Shown: positions 15,993 to 23,188, counted from the stretch's first letter. The stretch is 64,000 bases of DNA from Leucobacter sp. UCMA 4100 (GCF_027853335.1 NZ_JAFEUS010000002.1:496001-560000), one strand, 5' to 3'. Notes: generated from the sequence alone by a model not told the origin. A program made the numbers and translations.

Positions 15993-16081
15993 TGGCGGTG
16001 ACGGTGGGATTTGAACCCACGGTAGGGGTTGCCTACACAACATTTCGAGTGTTGCACCTTCGGCCGCTCGGACACGTCACC
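15993..16081 (-). tRNA. tRNA-Ser (anticodon CGA)
   Basis: The minus strand folds as an 89-nt class II tRNA with encoded CCA: acceptor GGTGACG with CGTCACC, anticodon arm CAACA-CTCGAAA-TGTTG giving anticodon CGA (reads UCG), a long variable arm (TGTAGGCAACCCCTACC), and the T arm GTGGG-TTCAAAT-CCCAC. Discriminator G, as is normal for tRNA-Ser. Confidence 0.97.
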
Positions 16082-16092
16082 AAGAGAAAAGT

Positions 16093-16719
16093 TTAGACGA
16101 GTGAGCGCCCCCGCGCAAATTGAAGGAGCTCCGAACTCTTGCGGGCGACGATGTCATCCCAGGTTTCGTGGCTCGTGGCGCTGTCTGCAAAGTCAGAAGG
16201 CACTTTAAAAATTCTGAGCGACACGCCGAACGTGTGGCAGAGCACGGCGTACGCGTAGCTCTCCATGTCGACGAGCTGGGCCCCTTGGCCGGTGAGCGCG
16301 GCGCGAAGGCCGTCATCTTTCACGAAGACGTCACCCGTCGCGATCGTGGCGGTCGCCTCCCCCGCGTTTGACGCATCGGTGCCGACGAGCCCAGCACCAT
16401 CGCGCATCCACACCTCGGGGGCAACGAATTGCACGCCCCCGTCGGCCCCCATGACGGCGGCCGGGCTCGCGAACTCGAAGTCGTGCTGCAGCGCAACGTT
16501 CACTCGGTACACGGTCGACAGGTCGAGCGAGTCGTCGAGCATGCCGGCGGTGCCGAGCACAACAACCTCAGAGACGTCGCCCTCGGCAAGACGCTGCCCG
16601 AGCTTAGCCGCGGCATTGACCTTGCCAATACCGGTAATGAGATGAGGCACCTCGGCGAAAGCCTGTGCCTCGTCGGCGTGCGCAAAGACGAGCAGCGGCT
16701 TAGGCACGCTCTTCACCAT
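16093..16719 (-). CDS. Methylthioadenosine/S-adenosylhomocysteine nucleosidase-like protein
   Basis: A 208-aa member of the nucleoside phosphorylase/nucleosidase superfamily. Seen are VPHLITGIGKVNAAAKL (ribose/phosphate site), VVVLGTAGMLDD, the substrate-binding pair DMESYAYAV and the catalytic-aspartate motif KVPSDFADSA. It overlaps the end of luxS by 20 nt, so the two are co-translated. In the activated methyl cycle this enzyme cleaves S-adenosylhomocysteine to S-ribosylhomocysteine, the LuxS substrate, so the pairing supports the nucleosidase role over a general purine phosphorylase. It is somewhat shorter than Escherichia coli MTAN (232 aa). Confidence 0.82.
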   Translation of the reverse strand: MVKSVPKPLLVFAHADEAQAFAEVPHLITGIGKVNAAAKLGQRLAEGDVSEVVVLGTAGMLDDSLDLSTVYRVNVALQHDFEFASPAAVMGADGGVQFVAPEVWMRDGAGLVGTDASNAGEATATIATGDVFVKDDGLRAALTGQGAQLVDMESYAYAVLCHTFGVSLRIFKVPSDFADSATSHETWDDIVARKSSELLQFARGRSLV

Positions 16720-17185
16720 AAATCACGTTCCACTCGTCGCGCTTGTCGAGAAAACCGGCGAGAGCTTCCTTCGCGCCCTCGATCGAGTGGGAGTGGGCCC
16801 AGCCGCACTCGGTACGGCTTGAGCCAGGAACCGTGTTGAGCTCGAGCGCCGTCTGGATACCGCGCGCGAGCACCTCGGTGAACACATCAAAATCATCGAG
16901 TTCTGCGGCATCGACCGAGACGTAGAAACCGGTCTGGCATCCCATGGGCGAGATATCAACGACCGCATCGGTGATCGTGCGCAGGGTCGTCGCGAGCGAA
17001 TGCTCGATGCTGTGCACGGTGTCCATCTCAAGGTGACCCTCGTTGGGCTGCTCGAAGCGCAGATCCCACTTCACAACTTCGCCTCCGCCTGCGAGCACGT
17101 GCCTCCCGGCAAGCCTCACAAAGGGCGCGCTTACGGCGTCATGATCGAGCGTAAATGATTCTGGCAGCTTCAACGGATCGTCCAT
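16700..17185 (-). CDS. luxS: S-ribosylhomocysteine lyase LuxS
   Basis: A 161-aa LuxS of normal length. The metal site is seen in DTVHSIEHSLAT (His58 and His62, with Glu61 as catalytic base region) and the third ligand in ISPMGCQTGFYVSVD. The N-terminal SFTLDHDAVSAPFVRL and KWDLRFEQPNEG are also family-typical. LuxS splits S-ribosylhomocysteine into homocysteine and the precursor of autoinducer-2. The nucleosidase gene that makes its substrate follows with overlap, so this is a two-gene detoxification/AI-2 unit. An imperfect GATTC/GAATC repeat lies in the promoter region at 17210-17225. Confidence 0.95.
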   Translation of the reverse strand: MDDPLKLPESFTLDHDAVSAPFVRLAGRHVLAGGGEVVKWDLRFEQPNEGHLEMDTVHSIEHSLATTLRTITDAVVDISPMGCQTGFYVSVDAAELDDFDVFTEVLARGIQTALELNTVPGSSRTECGWAHSHSIEGAKEALAGFLDKRDEWNVIYGEERA

Positions 17186-17240
17186 GCAACGAGCTTACCC
17201 CCTCAACCGATTCGCGTTGAATCGACGCAAAAGCCACCCC

Positions 17241-17831
17241 TCAGCCCCGACGCTTCGCCAGCCGCAGCTCAAGCCCCTTCTTCACACCACTCCACTCCTG
17301 CTGCACAATCGAGAAGACGACAGTGTCGCGCAGATACCCGCCATCGTTTCGGTGCGAACGCAGAATCCCGTCCTGCCTCGCGCCGAGCCGCGCGATGGCC
17401 TGGCGCGACTGCTGGTTGTAGTAGTCGGTGCGAAACTCGACCGCGATGCACCCCCACACGTCGAAGGCGTGGCCGAGCATCATGAGCTTGGCCTCGGCGT
17501 TGGTGCCGCTTCCCTGCGCTGAGAGTCGGTTCCAGGTCGAGCCAATTTCGACCCTCGGAACGGTCGCTTCGATGTTCATGAAGGTGGTCATCCCGAGCAC
17601 CTCGCCGGTGTCGGCCCGCACGCTGGTGAACGGAATCATCGAGCCGTCCTCCTGCAGCGCAAGGCGGCGGTCAATCTCTTGGCGCATCGCCTCGGGCCGC
17701 GCAACCATCGTGTACCAGAGGTTCCACAGTTCGCCGTCGCGCACTGCTTCGACGAGACCGTCGTGGTGCTCATGACTCAGCGGCTCAAGCCTGACGAGGT
17801 CACCGCTCAGCGTGCCGGGGTGTGTGAGCAT
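17241..17831 (-). CDS. GNAT-family N-acetyltransferase (RimJ/RimL type)
   Basis: A 196-aa acetyltransferase of the RimJ/RimL subgroup. It opens with LSGDLVRLEPLSHEHHDGL, typical of the group, and has the acetyl-CoA region around IGSTWNRLSAQGSGTNAEAKLMMLGHAFD and the C-terminal YYNQQSRQAIARLGARQDGIL motif. Members acetylate protein N-termini, antibiotics or polyamines; the target here is unknown. Stand-alone gene, with 55 nt separating its 3' end from the luxS start region. Confidence 0.85.
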   Translation of the reverse strand: MLTHPGTLSGDLVRLEPLSHEHHDGLVEAVRDGELWNLWYTMVARPEAMRQEIDRRLALQEDGSMIPFTSVRADTGEVLGMTTFMNIEATVPRVEIGSTWNRLSAQGSGTNAEAKLMMLGHAFDVWGCIAVEFRTDYYNQQSRQAIARLGARQDGILRSHRNDGGYLRDTVVFSIVQQEWSGVKKGLELRLAKRRG

Positions 17832-17929
17832 CGTTGTCTCCTTCTCGCGCTAGGCGTTGTCGTGCGCGAGAACCCGCGCTGGTCACGTGGCAATCGTACC
17901 GCCCGTTGGCGTGCGGGCCGGAACAAATC

Positions 17930-17958
17930 GCGGCGGATCACTCGGCCCGATCCGCCGC
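17930..17958 (-). terminator. Hairpin terminator after TauE-like gene
   Basis: GCGGCGGATC pairs perfectly with GATCCGCCGC around a 9-nt loop, directly beyond the 3' end of the TauE/SafE gene. On the minus strand it is followed by GATTTGTTCC. Confidence 0.7.
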
Positions 17959-17963
17959 AATTA

Positions 17964-18692
17964 TCACGCGAGAAGCGCGATGATTCCCCGCGCAAGTACC
18001 GAGACTGCACCGGCCCAGGCGCACACAAACATGCCGATTCTCGCGACGCGCACCGGGACGATCGTATCGAGGCCGATACCCACGATCAGACCAACGACAA
18101 GGGCAACGGCGAAGAGCGCATATGAGGTGGGTTGCACACTCGGCAGTCCGCGCAGCGCGAGCGTTACCGCGGCGAAAGCAACGAAGACGACCTGGATCGA
18201 GGCGACGAAGCTGCGATGTTCCCAGCGCGATGAGGTTCCGTATGCAACGAGCGGTGGCCCAGAAAGCCCGCTCGTGACGCTGAGAAAGCCAGAGACGGCG
18301 CCGGCTCCGAGGGCGGGGATCGCACCTCGAGCACCGGTGTTGGGGTGGGGTTTCAACGGCAGCATGGGCACGAGCAGCGCACAGATCGCCGCGGCTCCCA
18401 CGAGGGTGAGCAGAGCGGCATCGGTCAGGGCCGCTGCGACCCACGCACCGAAGGGCATTGCTAGCGTGCCGCCCAGGAGCAGGAGGAGGGTGGGCTTCCA
18501 TGAAATGAGCCGGAGACCGCCGATAAGCATGAGCGAAGAGATCACAAAGCCGCCCATAATGACGAGCAGAACCCCGTCGTGCGGCCCGAGCAGGAGCACG
18601 AGAATCGGTGTTGCCACGAGCGCAAACCCCATGCCCGTCAGCCGTTGCACGACCGCCGCGATAAAGAACGTGAGGGTTGCGAGAACGAGCAT
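17964..18692 (-). CDS. TauE/SafE-family sulfite exporter-like membrane protein
   Basis: A 242-aa membrane protein with about eight hydrophobic helices arranged as two repeats, each beginning with a Gly/Ser-rich helix (AAVVQRLTGMGFALVATPI near the start; GAGAVSGFLSVTSGLSGPPLVAY in the middle), the mark of TauE/SafE proteins. Members export sulfite, sulfoacetate or other organosulfonates. No sulfur metabolism genes lie next to it, so its substrate is open. The gene is single; a terminator follows it. Confidence 0.85.
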   Translation of the reverse strand: MLVLATLTFFIAAVVQRLTGMGFALVATPILVLLLGPHDGVLLVIMGGFVISSLMLIGGLRLISWKPTLLLLLGGTLAMPFGAWVAAALTDAALLTLVGAAAICALLVPMLPLKPHPNTGARGAIPALGAGAVSGFLSVTSGLSGPPLVAYGTSSRWEHRSFVASIQVVFVAFAAVTLALRGLPSVQPTSYALFAVALVVGLIVGIGLDTIVPVRVARIGMFVCAWAGAVSVLARGIIALLA

Positions 18693-18764
18693 GCCTCGAT
18701 GCTACTCTTCACACTGAGTGCGCGGCCGGTAGGCGCAGCAATCGTTCGCGCACAAAGAAAATGC

Positions 18765-18791
18765 TTGACAACCCTCAACCTAGACTATAGT
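18765..18791 (+). promoter_or_regulatory. Strong sigma-70-type promoter
   Basis: TTGACA (18765-18770) and TATAGT (18786-18791), 15 nt apart. The -35 is a perfect consensus and the -10 has one mismatch; the spacing is short. It starts a leader of about 200 nt before the small gene at 19000. Confidence 0.65.
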
Positions 18792-18795
18792 GTTG

Positions 18796-18881
18796 GGTCA
18801 TATTCTTCAGTTCGCTGTTTGCGCCGCAAGACTCATCACCGAAGATGAGGCGGGTCGCAGGAGTTGAAGAATAATACGACC
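18796..18881 (+). ncRNA. Structured 5' leader (candidate RNA element)
   Basis: Just after the predicted promoter the transcript can close on itself. GGTC (18796-18799) pairs with GACC (18878-18881), and ATTCTTCA (18802-18809) pairs perfectly with TGAAGAAT (18865-18872). Inside are CTCATC-ACCGAA-GATGAG (18832-18849) and a smaller TTGC/GCAA stem (18819-18829). It resembles a multi-stem regulatory RNA, but I cannot assign it to a known riboswitch class. It may instead be an independent small RNA. Confidence 0.45.
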
Positions 18882-18897
18882 GGTTGAGGTCTTCGGT

Positions 18898-18919
18898 TTG
18901 ACACGAACTTTCGTGTCAA
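18898..18919 (+). promoter_or_regulatory. 10-bp palindrome in the leader
   Basis: TTGACACGAA-CT-TTCGTGTCAA is a perfect inverted repeat 80 nt before the small gene. With only a 2-nt loop it may act as a protein operator in DNA, or as an RNA hairpin with some loop opening. No U-run follows, so it is a poor terminator. Confidence 0.5.
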
Positions 18920-18999
18920 TGTTCGTGTGCTTCTTCGTATGCGACAGCCTGAACCGTCACCACCATATTGGCCAAGGTGCCAGTTAGGAAACATGGACA

Positions 19000-19314
19000 A
19001 TGACAAACACTATTACACTGCACTACCCGCAGCAGCTCGCTGCGACGCTGCCGCAGACGCCGTACCGCGCACTCAGCGCTCTCGGTGCTTCTGACGAGCC
19101 CCAGACGCTCATTCCGAGCTGGGCCAGCAAACGATCGGTCTTTCGTGCCGGTCACGCGACGTACTACGTCGTCGAAACTGAACGCGTGAACGATGCCCGC
19201 GCAGATCTCCAGTCACTGGAGTCACTCGGCTGGGTTATCGACATTCACCCTCTCAACCTGACGGGCGCCGCTCGCATCTCGATGCACATGCCCGAGGCAC
19301 GCACCGCTGCATAA
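19000..19314 (+). CDS. Small hypothetical protein, unknown family
   Basis: A 104-aa soluble protein that I do not recognise. It has no signal peptide or membrane helix; the sequence is of mixed alpha/beta style (LHYPQQLAATLPQTPYRALS, then FRAGHATYYVVETERVNDARA and LESLGWVIDIHPL). The ATG at 19000 follows TTAGGAAACATGGACA, an acceptable ribosome-binding site. It stands alone behind a near-consensus promoter and a leader of about 200 nt with several hairpins, and a clean terminator follows, so it is a monocistronic unit with marked upstream control. Confidence 0.7.
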   Translation: MTNTITLHYPQQLAATLPQTPYRALSALGASDEPQTLIPSWASKRSVFRAGHATYYVVETERVNDARADLQSLESLGWVIDIHPLNLTGAARISMHMPEARTAA

Positions 19315-19335
19315 CCCACGCAGCCCCAGAACGTT

Positions 19336-19370
19336 CGAGGCCCCCACCGCAACCGCGGGTGGGGGCCTCG
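19336..19370 (+). terminator. Hairpin terminator after small orphan gene
   Basis: A 13-bp perfect stem (CGAGGCCCCCACC with GGTGGGGGCCTCG), 9-nt loop, then TTTCGTT. It also lies past the 3' end of the convergent FadR-type gene and can serve both. Confidence 0.88.
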
Positions 19371-19413
19371 TTTCGTTGATGCCCGTGAGAGGAACATCTG
19401 GGCGCAAAGACCT

Positions 19414-20112
19414 TTAATAGAGCATGACGACGTCGAAGTGTTCTTCGACCGCGAGCACGGCCTTCTCTTCGTCGCCACTCATGATCGCGTCATAGATGGG
19501 CTTGTGCAGTTCGATGAACAGGTCGCACAGCCCCTCCTCAGTATGCTTCTCGCGCAGGCGAACACTGCGTTCGGCCATGCTCTGCGAGAGGGTGTCGGCG
19601 AGCACATCGGCAAAGAAGATGAGGGCGGGGTTACCCGAGACCCGGAGCATCGCCTGGTGAAAATCACGATCGGCCTTGTGCATCTCGACCGAGGTGGTCG
19701 CGACAGCCATGATGTCGAGTGCCTTTTGCATGTGGCCCGTGAGCGTCGGGTCGGGGTCGGCGCAGGCCTCGATTGCGGCCTGACGCTCAAGCGCGATGCG
19801 CACCGACTCGAGCGCGTGAATGGGCAGGTTCGCCGAGCTCAGGCCGAGGCTCAGCGCGAGCGCGAGCGTCTGGGGCCGAAGCTCGGCCACATACGTTCCT
19901 GAACCGATTTGGCGTTCGAGAGAGCCCAGCCCGACGAGCACCGCGAGGCGGTCACGCAGGGCGGTTCGGCTCACTCCAAGCTCAATCGCAAGGTCGCGCT
20001 CGCTCGGGAGTCGGTCGCCAGGTTTCATCCCCTTGATGCGCTTGGTGAGGGCAATTGAGACGGGGTCATCATCGAAATGATTGTCCCTAACGGTCTCGAG
20101 AGGTTCGGTCAT
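19414..20112 (-). CDS. FadR/FCD-type GntR regulator
   Basis: A 232-aa regulator: an N-terminal winged helix (about 15-75; MKPGDRLPSERDLAIELGVSRTALRDRLAVLVGLG) and an all-helical FCD domain (about 90-220) with the metal-site histidines in KADRDFHQAM, IELHKPIYDA and VEEHFDVVM. FCD regulators respond to carboxylic acids and bind TGGT-N3-ACCA-like sites; exactly such a site lies in the promoter of the dehydrogenase operon at 23200-23210. It is encoded 44 nt after the E2 catalytic gene, on the same strand, so probably in the same operon. I use the ATG at 20112; a TTG precedes it. A 2-oxo acid or its product is the likely signal. Confidence 0.88.
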   Translation of the reverse strand: MTEPLETVRDNHFDDDPVSIALTKRIKGMKPGDRLPSERDLAIELGVSRTALRDRLAVLVGLGSLERQIGSGTYVAELRPQTLALALSLGLSSANLPIHALESVRIALERQAAIEACADPDPTLTGHMQKALDIMAVATTSVEMHKADRDFHQAMLRVSGNPALIFFADVLADTLSQSMAERSVRLREKHTEEGLCDLFIELHKPIYDAIMSGDEEKAVLAVEEHFDVVMLY

Positions 20113-20156
20113 CAAGTTCTACGCTTTCACCACGATATGAAATAACACCTATCACT

Positions 20157-20819
20157 TTAGCGCGATGCTTGGTATTTCAGGGCGTGTGCCTCAAGAGTCC
20201 TTGCGAGTGTCAGCAGATAATCACCGGCGAGCGCCCCGTCGGCAACACGGTGATCAAAGGTCAGGGTGAGGTTTGCGATGGTGCGAATAACGATTTGGTT
20301 ATCGCGAACGACGGGCTTGTCGACCATGCGATGCAGCCCGACAATCGCGGTCTGCGGTGCGTTGATGATCGGGGTCGCGATGATGCCGCCGCGCTTTCCG
20401 GGGCTCGTGAAGGTTGTCGTTGCTGCGCGCATATCAAGCGGCGAGAGCTTCCCTTCGCGGGCTTTCGCGGCGAGCGAGACGACATCGTCGGCGAGCGCCT
20501 CAACCTCTCGGGAGCCGCAGTCGCGCACGGCTGGAACCATGAGACCGCGTTCGGTGTCAACGGCGATACCAATATCGCAGCGGCTGTACCGAACAATCTC
20601 GCCGTCGATGACCGCGGCGTTAAACACGGGAAAGGAGCGCACGACCTCGCCGATGCTCGCGAGCACCATGGGCACGAGCATCGCCCGGTCTACCCCGGTG
20701 AGGTCACACTCTTCGATGATGTTCACGGCTGGTATCTCGGTGTGCGATTTCACGAGGTTCGCAGCGATAAGTTTGCGCACCCCGGTGATGCTCTCACGGG
20801 TTTCGGTCTGTTCAATCAT
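20157..20819 (-). CDS. Free-standing E2 catalytic domain of a 2-oxo acid dehydrogenase
   Basis: A 220-aa acyltransferase domain only. The sequence starts directly at the domain (ETRESITGVRKLIAANLVKSH) and ends with it. The catalytic motif DHRVADG is intact (His190, Asp194), and FTSPGKRGGIIATPIINAPQTAI is the usual substrate-tunnel block. Typical E2 chains are 400 aa or more because they also carry a lipoyl and an E1/E3-binding domain; both are missing here, and a lipoyl domain is encoded alone at the other end of the operon. It should transfer the acyl group from the lipoyl protein to CoA. How E1 and E3 dock without the binding domain is unclear. The gap to the E1beta gene (133 nt) holds three hairpins. 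Confidence 0.9.
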   Translation of the reverse strand: MIEQTETRESITGVRKLIAANLVKSHTEIPAVNIIEECDLTGVDRAMLVPMVLASIGEVVRSFPVFNAAVIDGEIVRYSRCDIGIAVDTERGLMVPAVRDCGSREVEALADDVVSLAAKAREGKLSPLDMRAATTTFTSPGKRGGIIATPIINAPQTAIVGLHRMVDKPVVRDNQIVIRTIANLTLTFDHRVADGALAGDYLLTLARTLEAHALKYQASR

Positions 20820-20839
20820 GCTTCTATGCTTTCTGAGGT

Positions 20840-20945
20840 CAGAGCCCGGCCGCTCAAGGCAGTCTGGAACCCGTCGGTGGCCGGGCTCTGTTGGTTCCGC
20901 GGGAGTGGCGCTCCCCTATCGGAGTGTGGCCCGTACAAGCGGGCC
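20840..20945 (-). promoter_or_regulatory. Three hairpins between E1beta and E2 catalytic genes
   Basis: In the 133-nt gap are a perfect 12-bp stem (CAGAGCCCGGCC, 20840-20851, with GGCCGGGCTCTG, 20879-20890), GGGAG/CTCCC (20900-20914) and GGCCCG/CGGGCC (20928-20945). On the transcribed (minus) strand no U-run follows, so they probably set message stability or partial termination and make E2 and regulator levels differ from those of E1. Confidence 0.55.
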
Positions 20946-20952
20946 GGTATCG

Positions 20953-21927
20953 CTACGGGGCGAGGGTCTCTCGCACCGTAGCGACGATATCTTCAATACT
21001 CGGCACAAACGCCCTTTCGAGCTCGGTACTGAAGGGAATTGGGGTGTGTGGCGACGTCGCAAAGCCGAAGCGAATGTGGTCGCGCCCGCCCGTAAGCCGG
21101 AGCACCTGATGGGCGACCTCAGCCGCGGGGCCCGCGGTGGGCCAGGCTTCGTCAGCGACAACGACCGCTCCGGTCTTTCGCGCCGAGGCGACCACCGTGG
21201 TGGCATCAAGTGGGGCGATCGAACGTAGGTCGATGATCTCGGCCTCGATCCCCTCTTCGGCGAGAGTTTTCGCGGCGCGCTCGGCCCGTGAAACCATCAG
21301 GCCCGAGGCGACAATCGTCACATCGTTGCCCTCGCGTTGCACGGCAGCTCGCCCAATCTCGGCGGTTGTTTCGAGGTCGACTTCGGCGCGGCGCGCATGC
21401 AGAAGGCTCATGTGCTCGAGCATCACGACGGGGCCTTCATCACGAATCGCGGCCCGCACAAGCGAGTAGGCGTCCTGAGGATTGGTCGGCATGATGACCT
21501 TGACCCCGGGAAAGCTCATGAGCATGCCCGCCATCATCTCGGCGTGACCGTGATGCGGGCCAATGCCGCACTTTGCACGAACGAACATGGGGACGGTCAC
21601 TTCGCCCCGGGTTTTGAACCCGATGCTGCCGCCCTCGTGCGCGAGGGGTGTGACCGTGAGCGCGAGAAACTCGGCAAACATGAGGTCAACGATCGGGCGG
21701 CTGCCCGTCATTGCGGCGCCCACGGCAGTGCCGATCATGGCCTCCTCTGAGATGGGTGCGTCAATCATGCGCCCTGAGTCGCCGAACTCTTCCCACAGTC
21801 CCTTCGTTGCCTGCATAGGGCCGCCAAACTGCCCAATGTCTTGGCCGAGCATGTAGATGCTCTCGTCGTTGCGCATTTCTTGGCGGATCGCCTCGACGAT
21901 CGCGTCGCTCATCGTCATGCGGGCCAT
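20953..21927 (-). CDS. 2-oxo acid dehydrogenase E1 component, beta subunit
   Basis: A 324-aa transketolase-like beta subunit. It has TMSDAIVEAIRQEMRND at the N-terminus, the thiamine-diphosphate glutamate region in DAPISEEAMIGTAVGAAM, FAEFLALTVTPL, and the conserved CGIGPHHGHAEMMAGMLMSFPG segment, then the C-terminal domain beginning DVTIVASGLMV. It pairs with E1alpha in a heterotetramer that decarboxylates a 2-oxo acid and loads the acyl group on lipoate. The start overlaps the E1alpha stop (TGATG), giving equal subunit amounts. The subgroup is of the acetoin/branched-chain kind, but the substrate is not fixed by sequence. Confidence 0.93.
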   Translation of the reverse strand: MARMTMSDAIVEAIRQEMRNDESIYMLGQDIGQFGGPMQATKGLWEEFGDSGRMIDAPISEEAMIGTAVGAAMTGSRPIVDLMFAEFLALTVTPLAHEGGSIGFKTRGEVTVPMFVRAKCGIGPHHGHAEMMAGMLMSFPGVKVIMPTNPQDAYSLVRAAIRDEGPVVMLEHMSLLHARRAEVDLETTAEIGRAAVQREGNDVTIVASGLMVSRAERAAKTLAEEGIEAEIIDLRSIAPLDATTVVASARKTGAVVVADEAWPTAGPAAEVAHQVLRLTGGRDHIRFGFATSPHTPIPFSTELERAFVPSIEDIVATVRETLAP

Positions 21928-22901
21928 CAGTTGCCCTCCTTCGCTGCTGCAAGGTCGCTCACGTAGGGTGAGGCAGAGAGTGTTTCGGGGTCGGGTGCTG
22001 GCGCGTCTTTCGCCGCGATCACGAGTGCCTCGTACTGGGCCTCGATCTCTGCTCTCAGAGCCGCCCCCGCCTCAGCGTCCCATCCGTGTTCTTCTGCGAG
22101 CACCTTCTCGAGACGCACGATCGGGTCTTTAAGCTGCCACTCTTCGACCTCTTCGCGGCTTCGGTATACTTCTGGGTCGCTCATGTAGTGGCCACCCATG
22201 CGATAGGTCATAAGCTGAACGAAGGCCGGCCCGTGTTCACGGGCGTAATCCGTCGCCCGCGCGACAGCCTCAGCCACGGCGATGACGTCGTTACCGTCGA
22301 CGTCTTCGGTCGGCATGCCGTAAGCCCGTGCCCGGTCGCTCACGGTACCACCTGCAATCGCATCATCAGCGTGCAACGAGGTGGCGTACTGGTTGTTCTG
22401 GCAGATGTACACGATCGGCAGGCTCAGCATCTTTGCCATGTTCCACGACTCAGCAATAACGCCAGAGTTCGAGGTTCCATCGCCAAATGAGCTCACGACA
22501 ACACCGGGTTTGCCCTGCCGCTTGATCGTCATGGCAGCGCCCGTGGCATAGGCGACGGTCGTTCCCAGAGAGCCCGAAAACATGCCGATGACCTCGCGTG
22601 AGGGCAGGGCATTGATGTCACCGCGCCATGCACCTCGGGTCACACTGGCTTCTTTGCCGAAGACACCGGCCGCGACGGTCTCTGGGCTGAGACCACGCAT
22701 GAGCCCCAGGGTGGTCGCGCCGCGAAAGTGGGGTGCTGCAACGTCGCCCTCGCCGAGCGCGTGAAAGGCACCGACGATCGAGGCTTCTTCACCACGGCCT
22801 TCGTGCCAGAGCGGGTTGTGAATGCACATCGCACGGTCGAGCGCCCGCCCGTTCACCATGTGCTGCCACAGCTCAACGAGCTGTTCAGTCGTCTGCGTCA
22901 T
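21927..22901 (-). CDS. 2-oxo acid dehydrogenase E1 component, alpha subunit
   Basis: A 324-aa alpha subunit. The thiamine-diphosphate motif is clear: SFGDGTSNSGVIAESWNMAK followed by LPIVYICQNNQYA, and YRMGGHYMSDPEVYRS near the C-terminus. It is a divergent branch: the usual THRGHGH and GKGGSMH segments of acetoin and pyruvate E1alpha are replaced by APHFRGATTLGLMRG and TRGAWRGDINALPS, which line the active site and phosphorylation loop in relatives. It starts 4 nt after the lipoyl gene and overlaps E1beta. Together with E1beta it forms the decarboxylase. The altered loop suggests an unusual substrate. Confidence 0.9.
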   Translation of the reverse strand: MTQTTEQLVELWQHMVNGRALDRAMCIHNPLWHEGRGEEASIVGAFHALGEGDVAAPHFRGATTLGLMRGLSPETVAAGVFGKEASVTRGAWRGDINALPSREVIGMFSGSLGTTVAYATGAAMTIKRQGKPGVVVSSFGDGTSNSGVIAESWNMAKMLSLPIVYICQNNQYATSLHADDAIAGGTVSDRARAYGMPTEDVDGNDVIAVAEAVARATDYAREHGPAFVQLMTYRMGGHYMSDPEVYRSREEVEEWQLKDPIVRLEKVLAEEHGWDAEAGAALRAEIEAQYEALVIAAKDAPAPDPETLSASPYVSDLAAAKEGN

Positions 22902-22905
22902 GGGG

Positions 22906-23142
22906 TTATGCCTCGGTCAGCGTTCCGATAACCTGGCCGAGTTCGACCGGGTCTTCTTCATCGATGGTGCGCGTCGCGAGCGTTCCTGCTTTCGGCGCGA
23001 AGAGTTCAACGTTGACTTTGTCGGTCATCACCTCTGCGATGGCTTCCCCCTCGGCAACCTCGTCGCCTACTTCTTTCAGCCAGGCAGCAAATACTGCTTC
23101 TTCGGCCCCGCCAAGGTCGTTCACTTCAATGTTGATCGACAT
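22906..23142 (-). CDS. Free-standing lipoyl-domain protein
   Basis: A 78-aa protein that is nothing but a lipoyl/biotinyl fold. The lipoylated lysine is Lys42 in the tight turn EVMTDKVNVEL, where DKV/DKA marks lipoate rather than biotin, and the flanking VGDEVAEGEAIAEV and GTLATRTIDEEDPVELGQVIG strands are standard. It is the first gene of the operon, directly behind the regulated promoter, with a strong GGAGGGAATCT ribosome-binding site. It supplies the swinging arm that is usually fused to E2. Being free and first, it can be made in excess over the enzymes. Confidence 0.93.
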   Translation of the reverse strand: MSINIEVNDLGGAEEAVFAAWLKEVGDEVAEGEAIAEVMTDKVNVELFAPKAGTLATRTIDEEDPVELGQVIGTLTEA

Positions 23143-23188
23143 AGATTCCCTCCATTGGAAATTGCACTCTGGTCACAGTGGTCATTCC

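Noticed and set aside
18796-18881. Known riboswitch (glycine, TPP, SAM) in the leader
   Set aside because: ACCGAAGATGAG resembles part of the glycine aptamer by chance, but the other conserved blocks of these classes are missing.
20157-20819. Truncated E2 pseudogene
   Set aside because: The protein covers exactly one whole domain with its catalytic motif intact, begins at a clean start, and a matching lipoyl domain is encoded in the same cluster, so a natural split is more likely than decay.
22906-23142. Biotin carboxyl carrier protein
   Set aside because: The modified lysine is in TDKV, not in a MKM motif, so lipoate is the likely group.
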